This document shows, piece by piece, positions 18,299 to 27,386 of a stretch of 64,000 nucleotides of DNA. The notes under the pieces are model-generated. The model did no database searches. It saw only the letters and a program-made list of their open reading frames with translations, and was not told the origin of the DNA. The DNA lies in the NCBI RefSeq assembly GCF_000472425.1, contig NZ_AXAI01000001.1:1-64000 (forward strand). Direction: 5' to 3'. The DNA comes from Bradyrhizobium sp. Tv2a-2 (GTDB lineage: Bacteria > Pseudomonadota > Alphaproteobacteria > Rhizobiales > Xanthobacteraceae). Position numbers and translations under genes: made by a program. Within the stretch, counting starts at the first letter, position 1, and each line of letters opens with the position of its first letter.

Positions 18299-19480
18299 TC
18301 AGAGCGAGGCCTCGTCGGACAGGCCGAACACGCGTTGCGGCCTGGAGAAGCCTGCGATCGGATACTCGCCGAGATCGCTCCAGCCACTGTCCATGACGCC
18401 GGCAAAGGCCGCCGACGCGACGACCGTGCGCTTCAGCTGTCCCGCGATCTTCTCCAGCCGCGCGGCGAGGTTCACCGCCGGCCCGATGCAGGTGAAGTCG
18501 AGCCGGCTCATGCCGCCGATATTGCCGAACAGGATGCCGCCGATATGCAGCGCCACCCCGAAGCGGAAGCGCTCAACCGCCTCCCCGCTCGGAAAATGCA
18601 TCGCATCGACATTGATACGGGCTTCGCGCGCAGCCTCCAGCACCCTTCCGCACACCTCACCGAGATTGCCGCCATCCTTGGCGATCGGGAACACCGCGAG
18701 CAGGCCATCGCCCATGAATTTCAGGATCTCGCCGCCATGCTTGCGGATCGCCGGCACCTGGCAATCGAAATATTGATTGAGGATGTCGACCACGATTTCC
18801 GGCGGCAACCGGTCCGACAATGCGGTGAAGCCGCGCAGGTCGGACAGCCAGATCGCGGCCTGCATGGTTTCGGCGTGGCCACGGCGGATATCGCCGGCCA
18901 GGATGCGCTCGCCAGCGCGATTGCCCACATAGGTGTCGAGCAGGGTCGCCGCTGTCCGGCGCAGCGCGAAGATTTCGCCGAGCCGCGCGAAGGGTCTCGA
19001 AACCCTGCGCAAGGCAGCGAGCTCTTCGTCGGAAAAACCCGCGGGATGCTTGGTGGTCCAGCTCGACACATGAACCGAGCCGTCGGTAAAAACCAGAGGC
19101 AGCAGGATGTAATCGGTCACGCCCTCAGCGCGCATGTCGTCGAGAAAGGGGAAGCGGCGGCTTTCGGGATCGTCGAGCCGGTAGCGCAGCTCCTTCCCTG
19201 TCCTGTAGACGATCGCAATCGGACTGCGCTTGAACTCCGGGCTCTCCTCGATATCGAAATCGGCGGTGTTGACAACGACCTCGGCGCCCCGCTTCCAGAC
19301 AAAGCTGCGGCCATACATGTCGGGATGCAGCGTGCGCACGAAGGCGGCCACCCGCCACAACGGTATGCCCGCCTCGGCCAGCCGCTCGCAGGTCTGCGCG
19401 ATCAGGGCGACCGGCGTCGGCGCGGACGGCGAGCCATCGGTGAGCCAGTCGATGGTGTCCTGCAGGCGTGATGAATCCAT
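18299..19480 (-). CDS. Adenylate/guanylate cyclase (class III) with N-terminal sensor region
   Basis: 393 residues. The first 180 look like a soluble GAF-like sensor (VALIAQTCERLAEAGIPLWRVAAF...), with no membrane helix. From about residue 210 a class III catalytic domain begins: AAIWLSDLRGFTALSDRL carries the first metal Asp, GGEILKFMGDGLLAVFP the second Asp, and FTCIGPAVNLAARLEKIAG the transition-state Asn/Arg region. It should make cAMP (or cGMP) in response to a cytosolic signal. The same architecture occurs in many Bradyrhizobium cyclases. It converges with clpS2, ending 12 bp from it. Confidence 0.88.
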   Translation of the reverse strand: MDSSRLQDTIDWLTDGSPSAPTPVALIAQTCERLAEAGIPLWRVAAFVRTLHPDMYGRSFVWKRGAEVVVNTADFDIEESPEFKRSPIAIVYRTGKELRYRLDDPESRRFPFLDDMRAEGVTDYILLPLVFTDGSVHVSSWTTKHPAGFSDEELAALRRVSRPFARLGEIFALRRTAATLLDTYVGNRAGERILAGDIRRGHAETMQAAIWLSDLRGFTALSDRLPPEIVVDILNQYFDCQVPAIRKHGGEILKFMGDGLLAVFPIAKDGGNLGEVCGRVLEAAREARINVDAMHFPSGEAVERFRFGVALHIGGILFGNIGGMSRLDFTCIGPAVNLAARLEKIAGQLKRTVVASAAFAGVMDSGWSDLGEYPIAGFSRPQRVFGLSDEASL

Positions 19481-19548
19481 GGCCTGGAGACTATGCCATC
19501 ACGCGGCGGAACAATAGCCGCTGTCGCGCGCGGACGTGGAGCTGGCTG

Positions 19549-20637
19549 TTACCGTCCGACCTGCCCGCGATGGCGCAGGAAATGATCGGCCAGCACACAG
19601 GCCATCATGGCCTCGCCAACGGGCACGGCGCGAATGCCGACGCAGGGGTCGTGGCGGCCCTTTGTCAGGATCTCGGTCTCGTGACCGGCCCGATCGACGG
19701 TCTCGCGCGGGGTGAGGATCGAGGAGGTCGGCTTTACCGCAAAGCGCGCGACCACCGGCTGGCCGGTCGAGATGCCACCGAGGACGCCGCCGGCGTGGTT
19801 GGAGAGAAAGCGCGTGCCGTCATTGCCGCTGCGCATCTCGTCGGCGTTTTCCTCGCCCGAGAGCTCAGCCGCGGCGAAGCCCGCACCGATCTCGACGCCC
19901 TTCACCGCATTGATGCTCATCAGCGCGGCGGCGAGATCGGAGTCGAGCTTGGCATAGATCGGCGCGCCAAGACCTGCCGGCACGCCTTCCGCCACCACCT
20001 CGATCACTGCACCAATCGAGGAGCCCTTCTTTCTGATGCCGTCGAGATAGGTCTCGAAGAAAGCCGCCTTGTCCTTGTCGGGACAGAAGAACGGGTTGCG
20101 TTCGACCTCGTCCCAGTCCCAGTTCTCGCGATCAATCCTGTATGGGCCCATCTGCACGAGCGCGCCGCGCACGGTCACACCGGGCAGGATTTTGCGCGCG
20201 ATCGCGCCCGCAGCCACGCGCATCGCGGTCTCCCGTGCCGACGAGCGCCCGCCGCCGCGATAGTCGCGCAGGCCATATTTGGCCTCATAGGTGAAGTCGG
20301 CATGCCCGGGGCGGAACTTGTCCTTGATCTCCGAATAGTCCTTGGACCGCTGGTCGGTGTTCTCGATCAGGAGCGCAATCGGCGTGCCTGTCGTCACCTG
20401 CAGGCCGGTCTCCGGATGGGCCATCACCCCGGACAGGATCTTCACCTGGTCCGGCTCCTGCCGCTGGGTGGTGAACCGCGACTGGCCGGGACGGCGGCGA
20501 TCGAGGTCGCGCTGGATGTCGGCTTCGGTAAGCGGAAGCAGCGGCGGGCAGCCGTCGACCACGCAGCCGATCGCCACCCCATGGCTCTCGCCAAAGGTGG
20601 TGACGCGGAACATGTGGCCGAAGGTATTGAACGACAT
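19549..20637 (-). CDS. aroC: Chorismate synthase
   Basis: 362 residues, full length. It converts 5-enolpyruvylshikimate 3-phosphate to chorismate, the last common step to aromatic amino acids, using reduced FMN. Family signatures are [17 protein letters not shown] near residue 17, the [16 protein letters not shown]/phosphate region, the [18 protein letters not shown] block at about 123-140 and [16 protein letters not shown]. The gene is followed leftward by the cyclase and preceded by a palindromic repeat. Confidence 0.96.
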   Translation of the reverse strand: MSFNTFGHMFRVTTFGESHGVAIGCVVDGCPPLLPLTEADIQRDLDRRRPGQSRFTTQRQEPDQVKILSGVMAHPETGLQVTTGTPIALLIENTDQRSKDYSEIKDKFRPGHADFTYEAKYGLRDYRGGGRSSARETAMRVAAGAIARKILPGVTVRGALVQMGPYRIDRENWDWDEVERNPFFCPDKDKAAFFETYLDGIRKKGSSIGAVIEVVAEGVPAGLGAPIYAKLDSDLAAALMSINAVKGVEIGAGFAAAELSGEENADEMRSGNDGTRFLSNHAGGVLGGISTGQPVVARFAVKPTSSILTPRETVDRAGHETEILTKGRHDPCVGIRAVPVGEAMMACVLADHFLRHRGQVGR

Positions 20638-20675
20638 GATGGCCGTTATTGGTGCGGACTATTGTTGAATGTCAA

Positions 20676-20758
20676 CGTCATTCCGGGGCGATGCGACGCA
20701 TCGAACCCGGAATCTCGAGATTCCGGGTCAGGTCCTTCGGACCCGCCCGGAATGACGG
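20676..20758. repeat. Long palindromic intergenic repeat, copy 1
   Basis: About 83 bp, nearly its own reverse complement: CGTCATTCCGGGGCG at one end, CCCGGAATGACGG at the other, and a central CCCGGAATCTCGAGATTCCGGG. Two further full copies lie at 26361-26446 and 40711-40792. Located between aroC and the histidine phosphatase gene. Confidence 0.85.
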
Positions 20759-20807
20759 AGGCACATGCGAGCCCCGGCATGACGAGGGAGTGCGCCGATC
20801 GGACCCC

Positions 20808-21407
20808 TTAACCATACTTCTTCAGCCCGCCCGAGCCGAACACATAGACCACGCCCTGCTCGATATAGAGCTCTGCCGCGCTTTGCGGCGTCTCGAAGCC
20901 GAGTGCCACCATGAGCGCCCGGGCGGTGCCGCCATGGGCGACCGCGACCGTGTCGCCGCGCAACTGATCGTACCAGGCCTGCATGCGGCGCTGCACGTCC
21001 AGATAGGTCTCGCCGCCGGGCGCGCCCACCGTCCACTTGTGGAGCATCCGGCTTGCATAGAGTTCGGGATCGAGTGCCTCGCTCTCGGCCAGCGTCCGGC
21101 CCTCCCAGGTGCCGTAGCCGATTTCGCGCAACCGGTCGTCGATGCGATAGTCGGCGAGCGGCAGCTGCAATTCGGCCCGCGCCAGCTCCATGGTCATGCG
21201 GGCGCGCCCAAGCGGGCTGGCAACGAACGGCAGGGTGTTCTTGTCTCGACCCTCGTGCGCGATCAGTTCGCCGAGCACCCGCCCCGCGTGCACCGCCTGT
21301 TCGCAACCGCGCGCGTTGAGCGGAATATCCAGCGTACCCTGCAGCCTGCCCGTCTTGTTCCAGTCGGTCTCGCCGTGGCGAAGATAGTAGATCGTGGGCA
21401 CGGGCAT
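20808..21407 (-). CDS. Histidine phosphatase family protein (phosphoglycerate mutase-like)
   Basis: 199 residues. The catalytic motif YLRHGETDWNKTGRLQG lies at 8-24 (His11 phospho-acceptor), with the second His in VAVAHGGTARAL and the conserved Arg and Glu between them (ASPLGRARMT, YGTWEGRTL). Such proteins dephosphorylate small metabolites; the substrate, for example a phosphoglycerate or cobalamin-type precursor, is not given by sequence. It follows fabI on the same strand with a 14-bp gap and is probably co-transcribed with it. Confidence 0.9.
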   Translation of the reverse strand: MPVPTIYYLRHGETDWNKTGRLQGTLDIPLNARGCEQAVHAGRVLGELIAHEGRDKNTLPFVASPLGRARMTMELARAELQLPLADYRIDDRLREIGYGTWEGRTLAESEALDPELYASRMLHKWTVGAPGGETYLDVQRRMQAWYDQLRGDTVAVAHGGTARALMVALGFETPQSAAELYIEQGVVYVFGSGGLKKYG

Positions 21408-21421
21408 CGCGGCGTTACGGT

Positions 21422-22240
21422 CTAATCCTTCGCCAGCGAGATGTCGGGCGCATCGGGCCGCTTCATGCCGACGACGTGATACCCGGAGTCGACGTGGTGC
21501 ACCTCGCCGGTGACGCCACGCGACATGTCGGACAACAGATACAGCGCGCTGTCGCCGACATCCTCGATGCTCACGGTGCGCCGCATCGGCGCGTTATACT
21601 CGTTCCATTTCAGGATATAGCGGAAATCGCCGATGCCGGAGGCGGCCAGCGTCCTGATCGGACCGGCGGAAATCGCGTTGACGCGGATGTTCTTCTCGCC
21701 GAGATCGGCGGCGAGGTAGCGCACGCTTGCCTCGAGCGCGGCCTTCGCCACGCCCATGACATTATAATGCGGCATCCACTTCTCGGCACCGTAATAGGTC
21801 AGGGTCAGGATCGAGCCGCCGTCGGTCAGAAGCTTCTCGGCGCGCTGTGCGACCGCAGTCAGCGAGTAGCAGCTGATCAGCATGGTCTTGGAGAAATTCT
21901 CCGCGGTGGTCTCGAGATAACGGCCGTCGAGCTGGTCCTTGTCGGAAAAGGCGATGGCGTGCACGACGAAGTCGATCTTGCCCCACTTCTCCTTGAGCAC
22001 GTCGAACACCTGATCGATTGTCGCGGCATCCGTGACGTCGCAGTGGCCGAGCAGGAGCCCGCCGATTTCGTTGGCCAGCGGCTCGACCCGCTTCTTCAGC
22101 GCATCGCCCTGCCAGGTCAGCGCGATCTCTGCGCCCGCCGCATGGCAGGCTTTCGCGATGCCCCAGGCGATGGAGCGATTATTGGCCACCCCGAGAACCA
22201 CCCCGCGCTTGCCTTGCATCAGACCTGAAATCTGCGCCAT
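21422..22240 (-). CDS. fabI: Enoyl-[acyl-carrier-protein] reductase (NADH), FabI
   Basis: 272 residues of the atypical SDR family that performs the last step of each fatty-acid elongation round. The nucleotide fold opens with KRGVVLGVANNRSIAWGIA, where the Ser-Ile pair of FabI is present. The active site has TYYGAEKWMPHYNVMGVAK: Tyr149/150 and Tyr159 with Lys166 (Y-x6-K). AISAGPIRTLAASGI is the mobile substrate loop. This is the triclosan and isoniazid-type target enzyme. It is divergent from the sigma factor gene. Confidence 0.95.
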   Translation of the reverse strand: MAQISGLMQGKRGVVLGVANNRSIAWGIAKACHAAGAEIALTWQGDALKKRVEPLANEIGGLLLGHCDVTDAATIDQVFDVLKEKWGKIDFVVHAIAFSDKDQLDGRYLETTAENFSKTMLISCYSLTAVAQRAEKLLTDGGSILTLTYYGAEKWMPHYNVMGVAKAALEASVRYLAADLGEKNIRVNAISAGPIRTLAASGIGDFRYILKWNEYNAPMRRTVSIEDVGDSALYLLSDMSRGVTGEVHHVDSGYHVVGMKRPDAPDISLAKD

Positions 22241-22408
22241 TTACGCCTTCTCGCTTCGAAAGTGATTGAGATCTGGAGGTACACCAGCGCCCCGCTGGGG
22301 TACAGTCCCAATCTAACTCCCGGAATAGACAGGGCATTTGGGGGTTATCAAAACGGGGCGAGCGCGCGCATCGCGCGGCCTGCCGAAAGTTTCGAGACCG
22401 AGCCGCTA

Positions 22409-22897
22409 ATGAGTGCGTTTCGCCAGAGTGTGGAAGCCATGATCCCGGCCCTGCGCCGCTATGCCCGCGCGCTCGCGCGCGACGCCGATATTGCCGACGA
22501 CCTCGTGCAGGACACGCTGGTGCGGGCGCTGCGCTCGGAACGGCTGTTTCTCGGCGGCGACATCAGGAGCTGGCTCTACACGATCCTGACCAACCTCAAC
22601 AAGAACCGCAGGCGATCGCTGGCGCGGCGACCGCAATTCATGCCGCTGCTGGACAACAATCCCGATGCGAGCGGCACTGAAGCCGAGGGACGCGACATCG
22701 CGCGGGCGCTGTCGACGCTGGTGGAGGAGCAGCGCGCCGTGCTCCTGCTCGTCGTGCTGGAAGGAATGAGCTACCGCGAGGTCGCCGATATCCAGGGGGT
22801 GCCGATCGGCACCGTGATGTCCCGGCTTGCGCGGGCGCGGGCCCATGTCAAAGCTTCGCTCGAGGGTGAGCGGCCAGCGCTGCGCCGGGTGAAATGA
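22409..22897 (+). CDS. ECF-type RNA polymerase sigma factor
   Basis: About 162 residues. Region 2 runs from ALRRYARALARDADIADDLVQDT through RSWLYTILTNLNKNRRRS (-10 recognition), and region 4 holds LLLVVLEGMSYREVADIQGV-PIGTVMSRLARAR, a helix-turn-helix for -35 binding. Regions 1 and 3 are absent, which defines group 4 (ECF) sigma factors. I start at the ATG at 22409; an upstream GTG would add 49 residues lacking similarity. It is followed 43 bp later by a membrane protein with anti-sigma features, so the pair probably forms an envelope-stress switch. Confidence 0.88.
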   Translation: MSAFRQSVEAMIPALRRYARALARDADIADDLVQDTLVRALRSERLFLGGDIRSWLYTILTNLNKNRRRSLARRPQFMPLLDNNPDASGTEAEGRDIARALSTLVEEQRAVLLLVVLEGMSYREVADIQGVPIGTVMSRLARARAHVKASLEGERPALRRVK

Positions 22898-22940
22898 TGC
22901 AAAAGAATTTTTCTGAGATGATTGCGATGAGACTTTGCCC

Positions 22941-23711
22941 ATGATCGACCGCACCATTCCCGTCACCGAGGACGAGCTGCACGCCTATGTCGACGGCGAG
23001 CTGCCGACCGAACGTCGCGGCGACGTCGAGGCCTGGCTTGCAGCGCACCCCGAGGATGCCGAGCGGGTGCAGTCCTGGCGCGCGATGGCGGAATCGCTGC
23101 ATGCGCGCTACGATCAGGTCGCCAACGAGCCGGTGCCGCAGCGGCTGGAATTGGAGCGGCTGGAGCGAGAGCCGCGCCGCTGGATTTATGGCTCGATTGC
23201 GGCGGCACTGATCGCCTTCGTGGCCGGCGGCGGCGTCGGCTGGTTCGCGCGCGGCGAGGCCAATACGCCCGCGACGCTGCAGAGCTTCACCGAGGATGCG
23301 CTGGATGCGCACCGGCTCTATGTGGTCGAGGTGCGGCACCCGGTCGAAGTACCGGGTAGCGAGCGCGCCCATCTGCAGCAATGGCTGACCAAGCGCTGCG
23401 GCTGGGACGTGCGCGCTCCCGAACTGGCGTCCGCCGGGTTGAAACTGGTCGGCGGACGGCTGTTGCCGGGACCGAAGGGGCCGGCGTCGTTTCTGATGTA
23501 TGAGAGCGCCTCCGGCGAACGTTTCACCGTCTACACGGCGAAGGCTGCGACCGAAGCGGCGCAGATGCGCTACATCGCGCTGGACCATGACAGCGCGATG
23601 TTCTGGGCCGACCGCGGCGTCGGCTATGTCGTGAGCGGCGGCAACGACCGCGAGCGTCTCGCGCAGGTGGCGCGGGCGGTTTACGAGCAGGTTGAGAAGA
23701 GCGGCGGCTGA
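22941..23711 (+). CDS. Membrane anti-sigma factor
   Basis: 256 residues. The cytoplasmic N-terminus (VTEDELHAYVDGELPTERRGDVEAWLAAHPE) is the anti-sigma helical domain, but it lacks the His-x3-Cys-x2-Cys zinc ligands of ZAS proteins. One transmembrane segment at about 84-104 (IYGSIAAALIAFVAGGGVGWF) separates it from a periplasmic sensor region of about 150 residues. Position just after the ECF sigma gene supports the role: sequester the sigma factor until an envelope signal arrives. Confidence 0.85.
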   Translation: MIDRTIPVTEDELHAYVDGELPTERRGDVEAWLAAHPEDAERVQSWRAMAESLHARYDQVANEPVPQRLELERLEREPRRWIYGSIAAALIAFVAGGGVGWFARGEANTPATLQSFTEDALDAHRLYVVEVRHPVEVPGSERAHLQQWLTKRCGWDVRAPELASAGLKLVGGRLLPGPKGPASFLMYESASGERFTVYTAKAATEAAQMRYIALDHDSAMFWADRGVGYVVSGGNDRERLAQVARAVYEQVEKSGG

Positions 23712-24046
23712 GACCGCCTTTCTCATTCGCGCCTACGCATTTTGCAAAGCCAGCCCTTCGAAGCCGCGCAACCTTGCGGCGGCATGCTCATGGCATGTCG
23801 CGTGTTGCGCGCGTGGTCAAAAAGCCACGTCCCAATTCCGACATTGAAAATCTGGAATCAAGCCTTGGGTGCGTCTCATTATCGCACCGCTTGCTCACGA
23901 GAAGATGAGCGTGCGTTCGATCCGCCGATCGACGCAAGCGGCCTCGAGTCGGGGTTTTGTACCGCGCTGGTCCCCCCTCGAGGCCGCACCCTTCACGTGT
24001 TCTTCAAATCTTCTTCAAACCGGGTGCTGCCCCTCAAGGGCGCAAC
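23712..24046. other. Intergenic region between convergent genes, nothing recognised
   Basis: About 335 bp between the anti-sigma factor gene and the leftward DnaJ-like gene. It has lower coding bias than its neighbours and I see no repeat, RNA or protein similarity. Confidence 0.4.
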
Positions 24047-25027
24047 CTAGAGATCGCTGCGCGGATTGTATGGACGCGTGTCGCGCCACTTCTGCATCAA
24101 TGCTTCAAGCTCGCTATCGTTCCCGTCCGGTAGCATAATCCGGGCGGTCACGAAGAGGTCGCCATTGGCGCCCGCCTTTGGGAGCCCCTTGCCCTTGAGG
24201 CGGAAGGTGCGGCCCGACGAGGTGTTCTTCGGAATCGACAACTCGACAGCGCCGGTCAGTGTCGGCACGCGGACCTTGCCACCCAGCACCGCCTCATAGA
24301 GCGTGACCGGCAGCTCGAGCCGCAAATCATTGCCATCGACCTTGAAATGCGGATGGGGCGCGATGCTGACGGTGATCAGGAGATCGCCCGGCGGGTGGCC
24401 GGGCGCGGTCTCGCCCTGGCCCTTCAGCCGGATCGTCTGGCCGGCAGCGACGCCGGCCGGAATCTTGACATTGAGCTCCTTGCCGCTCGGCAGCCGCACC
24501 CGCTTCTCGCCGCCCTTCACCGCCTCCTCCAGCGACACTGTCATGGAGACGTTGAGGTCGAGATCGACCCCGACGCCGCCGGTGTCGAACTCGAACGGAT
24601 GCGCGCCGGCCCCTGCGCCAGCCCCCGCCGACCGGCGTGCGCGGGCACCCGCGCCGCCGAACATGCTGTTCAAGATGTCCTCGAACGCATTGCCTTCGGG
24701 GCCGCCCGCCCCACCGCCGCCGGAGCGGAAGGTGTATGTCTCGAACCCGCCGCCGCCACTCGCGCGCCCACGCGCACCGCCGCCCGGAAATCCGGTGAAG
24801 CGGGGCTTGCCCTCGGCATCGATCTCGCCACGGTCGAACTGCTTGCGCTTGTCCTCGTCGCCGACGATCTCATTGGCCGAGTTGATCTCGGCAAAGCGCT
24901 CGGCCGCCTTCGGATCGTTCTTGTTGCTGTCGGGGTGATGCTTCTTCGCGAGTTTGCGATAGGCGCTCTTGATGGCCGCAGCGCTCGCGCTCCGCGGCAC
25001 CCCCAACACCTCATAGGGGTCGCGCAT
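24047..25027 (-). CDS. DnaJ-class co-chaperone of the CbpA type
   Basis: 326 residues. A J domain occupies residues 1-70 with the DnaK-activating HPD at 31-33 (LAKKHHPDSNK). A Gly/Ala/Arg-rich linker (about 80-145) follows, then the two DnaJ C-terminal peptide-binding beta domains (VSLEEAVKGGEKRVRLPSG and LYEAVLGGKVRVPTLTG). The Cys-rich zinc finger of true DnaJ is missing, so this is a class B co-chaperone like CbpA, stimulating DnaK. No partner gene is adjacent. Confidence 0.92.
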   Translation of the reverse strand: MRDPYEVLGVPRSASAAAIKSAYRKLAKKHHPDSNKNDPKAAERFAEINSANEIVGDEDKRKQFDRGEIDAEGKPRFTGFPGGGARGRASGGGGFETYTFRSGGGGAGGPEGNAFEDILNSMFGGAGARARRSAGAGAGAGAHPFEFDTGGVGVDLDLNVSMTVSLEEAVKGGEKRVRLPSGKELNVKIPAGVAAGQTIRLKGQGETAPGHPPGDLLITVSIAPHPHFKVDGNDLRLELPVTLYEAVLGGKVRVPTLTGAVELSIPKNTSSGRTFRLKGKGLPKAGANGDLFVTARIMLPDGNDSELEALMQKWRDTRPYNPRSDL

Positions 25028-25151
25028 CCCTCAAAACTCCTTTTCGGATGTCCCAATTATAGCCCAGGGGCCGTCTCGCCCAGTCGGCTTTCATGTGGGG
25101 ATTTCGTTGCATTTTTGCAACGGCTGTGAAGCCGTGCCTTGTGGATTGCCT

Positions 25152-25586
25152 CTACCCCTTCTTCCAGGGTTTTAGCGTGTGAATTTCCCATCTGCCATTG
25201 CCGCCCTTGCAGGCGGCGCCTTGCAGCCAGCTTTCCGTCCCGCCATTGACATAGCTGGCCAGGAAGTCCCGGCAAGTGCGGCCGTCGTCGTCGGCGTAGG
25301 ACGAGGCGATCGGCGTCACCGAACCCCGCGCGCCGGTCTCCGGATTTTCCCAGGGCTGGCTTGCATCCTTGTCGCCCTTGGTCAGGACGTCGGAGGCGGC
25401 GGTCCGGGTAAAGGCGAGATCGGTCTCGGTCGGCGCCTTCGGCTGCGCCGGCAGTGGGATCAAGCCGGTGACGTCGTCATCGGAATATCTGGCGAAGGCC
25501 TTTTCGGGGCGCGACACGCTGCAGCCGCCAGTCCCGAGCCCGATGAGAATCAATGTAAGTGCCGCGCCTTTGGCCGAGATCGGCAA
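25152..25586 (-). CDS. RT0821/Lpp0805-type surface lipoprotein
   Basis: About 144 residues if started at TTG 25586; a longer frame reaches 25661 but then begins 17 bp from the divergent pdxH start and places 25 non-signal residues before the export signal. The N-terminus LPISAKGAALTLILIGLGTGGC is a lipoprotein signal with Cys at the lipobox. The C-terminal half (TCRDFLASYVNGGTESWLQGAACKGGNGRWEI) matches the common-antigen RT0821/Lpp0805 family with its two conserved cysteines. Likely an outer-membrane lipoprotein of unknown role. Confidence 0.75.
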   Translation of the reverse strand: MPISAKGAALTLILIGLGTGGCSVSRPEKAFARYSDDDVTGLIPLPAQPKAPTETDLAFTRTAASDVLTKGDKDASQPWENPETGARGSVTPIASSYADDDGRTCRDFLASYVNGGTESWLQGAACKGGNGRWEIHTLKPWKKG

Positions 25587-25605
25587 TAGGCCAACGCGGC
25601 CCCAT

Positions 25606-25619
25606 GCCCTATATAGGGC
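25606..25619. promoter_or_regulatory. 14-bp perfect palindrome between the lipoprotein gene and pdxH
   Basis: GCCCTATATAGGGC is an exact palindrome about 60 bp upstream of the pdxH start and about 20 bp upstream of the chosen lipoprotein start. Its TATA core could serve as a -10 element or the whole as a regulator site. No regulator is evident. Confidence 0.3.
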
Positions 25620-25678
25620 GTGGCGGCACCTCGGCTGGCTTTCTGCCCCGGTGAGGCGCAAACATCGGCTCCAGTTGC

Positions 25679-26320
25679 ATGAACGACACCACCTCCATCA
25701 AACACCAGGCACCCTTAACATCCGGTGATTTTACCGCGGCCGAGGAGCCGTTCGCGCTGTTCGCGGACTGGTTCGCCGAAGCGGTGAAGTCGGAGCCCAA
25801 TGATCCCAATGCGATGGGGCTGGCCACGGTCGATGCCGACGGCCTGCCCGACCTGCGCATGGTGCTGATGAAGGGCTACGACGCCGACGGCTTTGTGTTC
25901 TACAGCCACATTGCAAGCCAGAAGGGCCGCGAACTCGCCACAAATCCTAAGGCCGCCTTACTCTTCCATTGGAAGTCGCTGCGCCGGCAGGTGAGGATCC
26001 GCGGCATCGTCACGCCCGTAACGGACGACGAGGCCGACGCCTATTTCGCCACCCGCCCGAAACAGGCGCAGATCGGCGCCTGGGCCTCCAAACAATCGCA
26101 GCCGCTCGAGAGCCGCTTTGCCTTCGAGCAGGCAATTGCCAAGGTCGCGGCGAGGTATGTGATCAGCGAGGTGCCGCGGCCGCCGGGCTGGAGCGGCTGG
26201 CGCATCGCGCCCTTGCGTATCGAGTTCTGGCACGACCGCCCCTTCCGTCTGCACGACCGCATCGAATTCCGCCGCGATACGACAGATGGCGCGTGGAGCA
26301 AGGTGCGGATGTATCCGTGA
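25679..26320 (+). CDS. pdxH: Pyridoxamine 5'-phosphate oxidase
   Basis: 213 residues, normal for PdxH, which oxidises pyridoxine or pyridoxamine 5'-phosphate to pyridoxal 5'-phosphate with FMN. Conserved blocks are [24 protein letters not shown] (FMN phosphate binding), [40 protein letters not shown] and the C-terminal [17 protein letters not shown] with [10 protein letters not shown]. It is divergent from the lipoprotein gene and followed by a palindromic repeat. Confidence 0.95.
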   Translation: MNDTTSIKHQAPLTSGDFTAAEEPFALFADWFAEAVKSEPNDPNAMGLATVDADGLPDLRMVLMKGYDADGFVFYSHIASQKGRELATNPKAALLFHWKSLRRQVRIRGIVTPVTDDEADAYFATRPKQAQIGAWASKQSQPLESRFAFEQAIAKVAARYVISEVPRPPGWSGWRIAPLRIEFWHDRPFRLHDRIEFRRDTTDGAWSKVRMYP

Positions 26321-26360
26321 GCCCTGATTGCCCCTCACGCCCGGGCGTCCGATTTTGTCT

Positions 26361-26446
26361 CCGTCATTCCGGGGCGGTCCGACAGGACCGAACCTGGAAT
26401 CTCGGGATTCAGGGTTCGATGCTGCGCATCGCCCCGGAATGACGGA
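26361..26446. repeat. Long palindromic intergenic repeat, copy 2
   Basis: Same family as 20676-20758: begins CCGTCATTCCGGGGCG and ends GCCCCGGAATGACGG, with an AATCTCGGGATTCAGG centre that has diverged slightly from the perfect palindrome. It fills most of the gap between pdxH and the SDR gene. Confidence 0.85.
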
Positions 26447-26467
26447 GCGAGAATGAGAGAGTAGCAC

Positions 26468-27220
26468 ATGCCGAACTCATCCAACCTGCCGCGGCGCACG
26501 CTGCTGCTCACCGGAGCCAGCCGCGGCATCGGGCACGCCACCGTGATCCGCTTTTCCTCGGCGGGCTGGCGCGTCATCACCTGCTCGCGGCATGCCTTCC
26601 CCGAGGAGTGCCCGTGGGACGCAGGCCCTGAGGACCACATCCAGGTCGACCTCGCCGACCCCGAGGACACGCTGCGCGCGGTGGCCGAGATCCGCAAGCG
26701 GCTCGAAGGCGGCGAATTGCATGCGCTGGTCAACAATGCGGCGATCTCGCCCAAGGGCCCGGACGGCTCGCGGCTCGGCTCCGTCGATACCGACCTCGAC
26801 ACCTGGAACCACGTGTTCCGGGTGAATTTCTTTGCGCCGATCATGCTGGCGCGCGGGCTGATCCAGGAACTGAAGAAGGTCAAGGGCAGCGTCGTCAACG
26901 TCACCTCGATTGCGGGCTCGCGCGTGCACCCCTTTGCCGGCGCGGCCTATGCGACCTCGAAGGCGGCGCTGGCCGCACTGACGCGCGAGATGGCGAGCGA
27001 CTTCGGCCGCGTCGGCGTCCGCGTCAACTCCATCGCACCGGGTGAGATCGACACCTCGATCCTGTCGCCCGGCACCGAGAAGATCGTCGCCGAGCAGATC
27101 CCGATGCACCGGCTGGGCACGCCGGACGAGGTCGCGAAGATCATCTATGTGCTGTGCACAGAGACGGGCTCCTACGTGAACGGCGCGGAGATCCACATCA
27201 ATGGCGGGCAACATGTGTGA
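26468..27220 (+). CDS. Short-chain dehydrogenase/reductase
   Basis: 250 residues of a classical SDR. The NAD(P) motif is LLTGASRGIGHA (TGxxxGxG) at about 14-25, NNAAIS is the structural motif, and the catalytic set is Ser in VTSIAGS, Tyr and Lys in AAYATSKAALAAL. The end YVNGAEIHINGGQHV is typical of beta-ketoacyl reductase-like members. The substrate is unknown; neighbours (pdxH, a methyltransferase) give no pathway clue. Confidence 0.9.
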   Translation: MPNSSNLPRRTLLLTGASRGIGHATVIRFSSAGWRVITCSRHAFPEECPWDAGPEDHIQVDLADPEDTLRAVAEIRKRLEGGELHALVNNAAISPKGPDGSRLGSVDTDLDTWNHVFRVNFFAPIMLARGLIQELKKVKGSVVNVTSIAGSRVHPFAGAAYATSKAALAALTREMASDFGRVGVRVNSIAPGEIDTSILSPGTEKIVAEQIPMHRLGTPDEVAKIIYVLCTETGSYVNGAEIHINGGQHV

Positions 27221-27246
27221 GGGGTGCGCGCTCTCCACACTGTGAG

Positions 27247-27351
27247 TCGTCATACCCCGCGCAAGCGGGGTATCCACAACGCCGTGCTGTCCCGGCTCAA
27301 TCACAGTCGCCTCTGGGATACTGGATCGTCCGCTTTCGCGGACGATGACAG
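27247..27351. repeat. Two-hairpin intergenic repeat
   Basis: Contains TACCCCGC-loop-GCGGGGTA (27253-27272) and, 55 bp later, TCGTCCGC-TTTC-GCGGACGA (27327-27346), with GATACTGGATCGTCC between. The layout of two unrelated GC hairpins around CTGGAT is one I recall as a common dispersed element in Bradyrhizobium; only one copy is in this window. Confidence 0.6.
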
Positions 27352-27386
27352 CGGAGAACAGCACTGCATCCTGAAGGAGCAGAACC

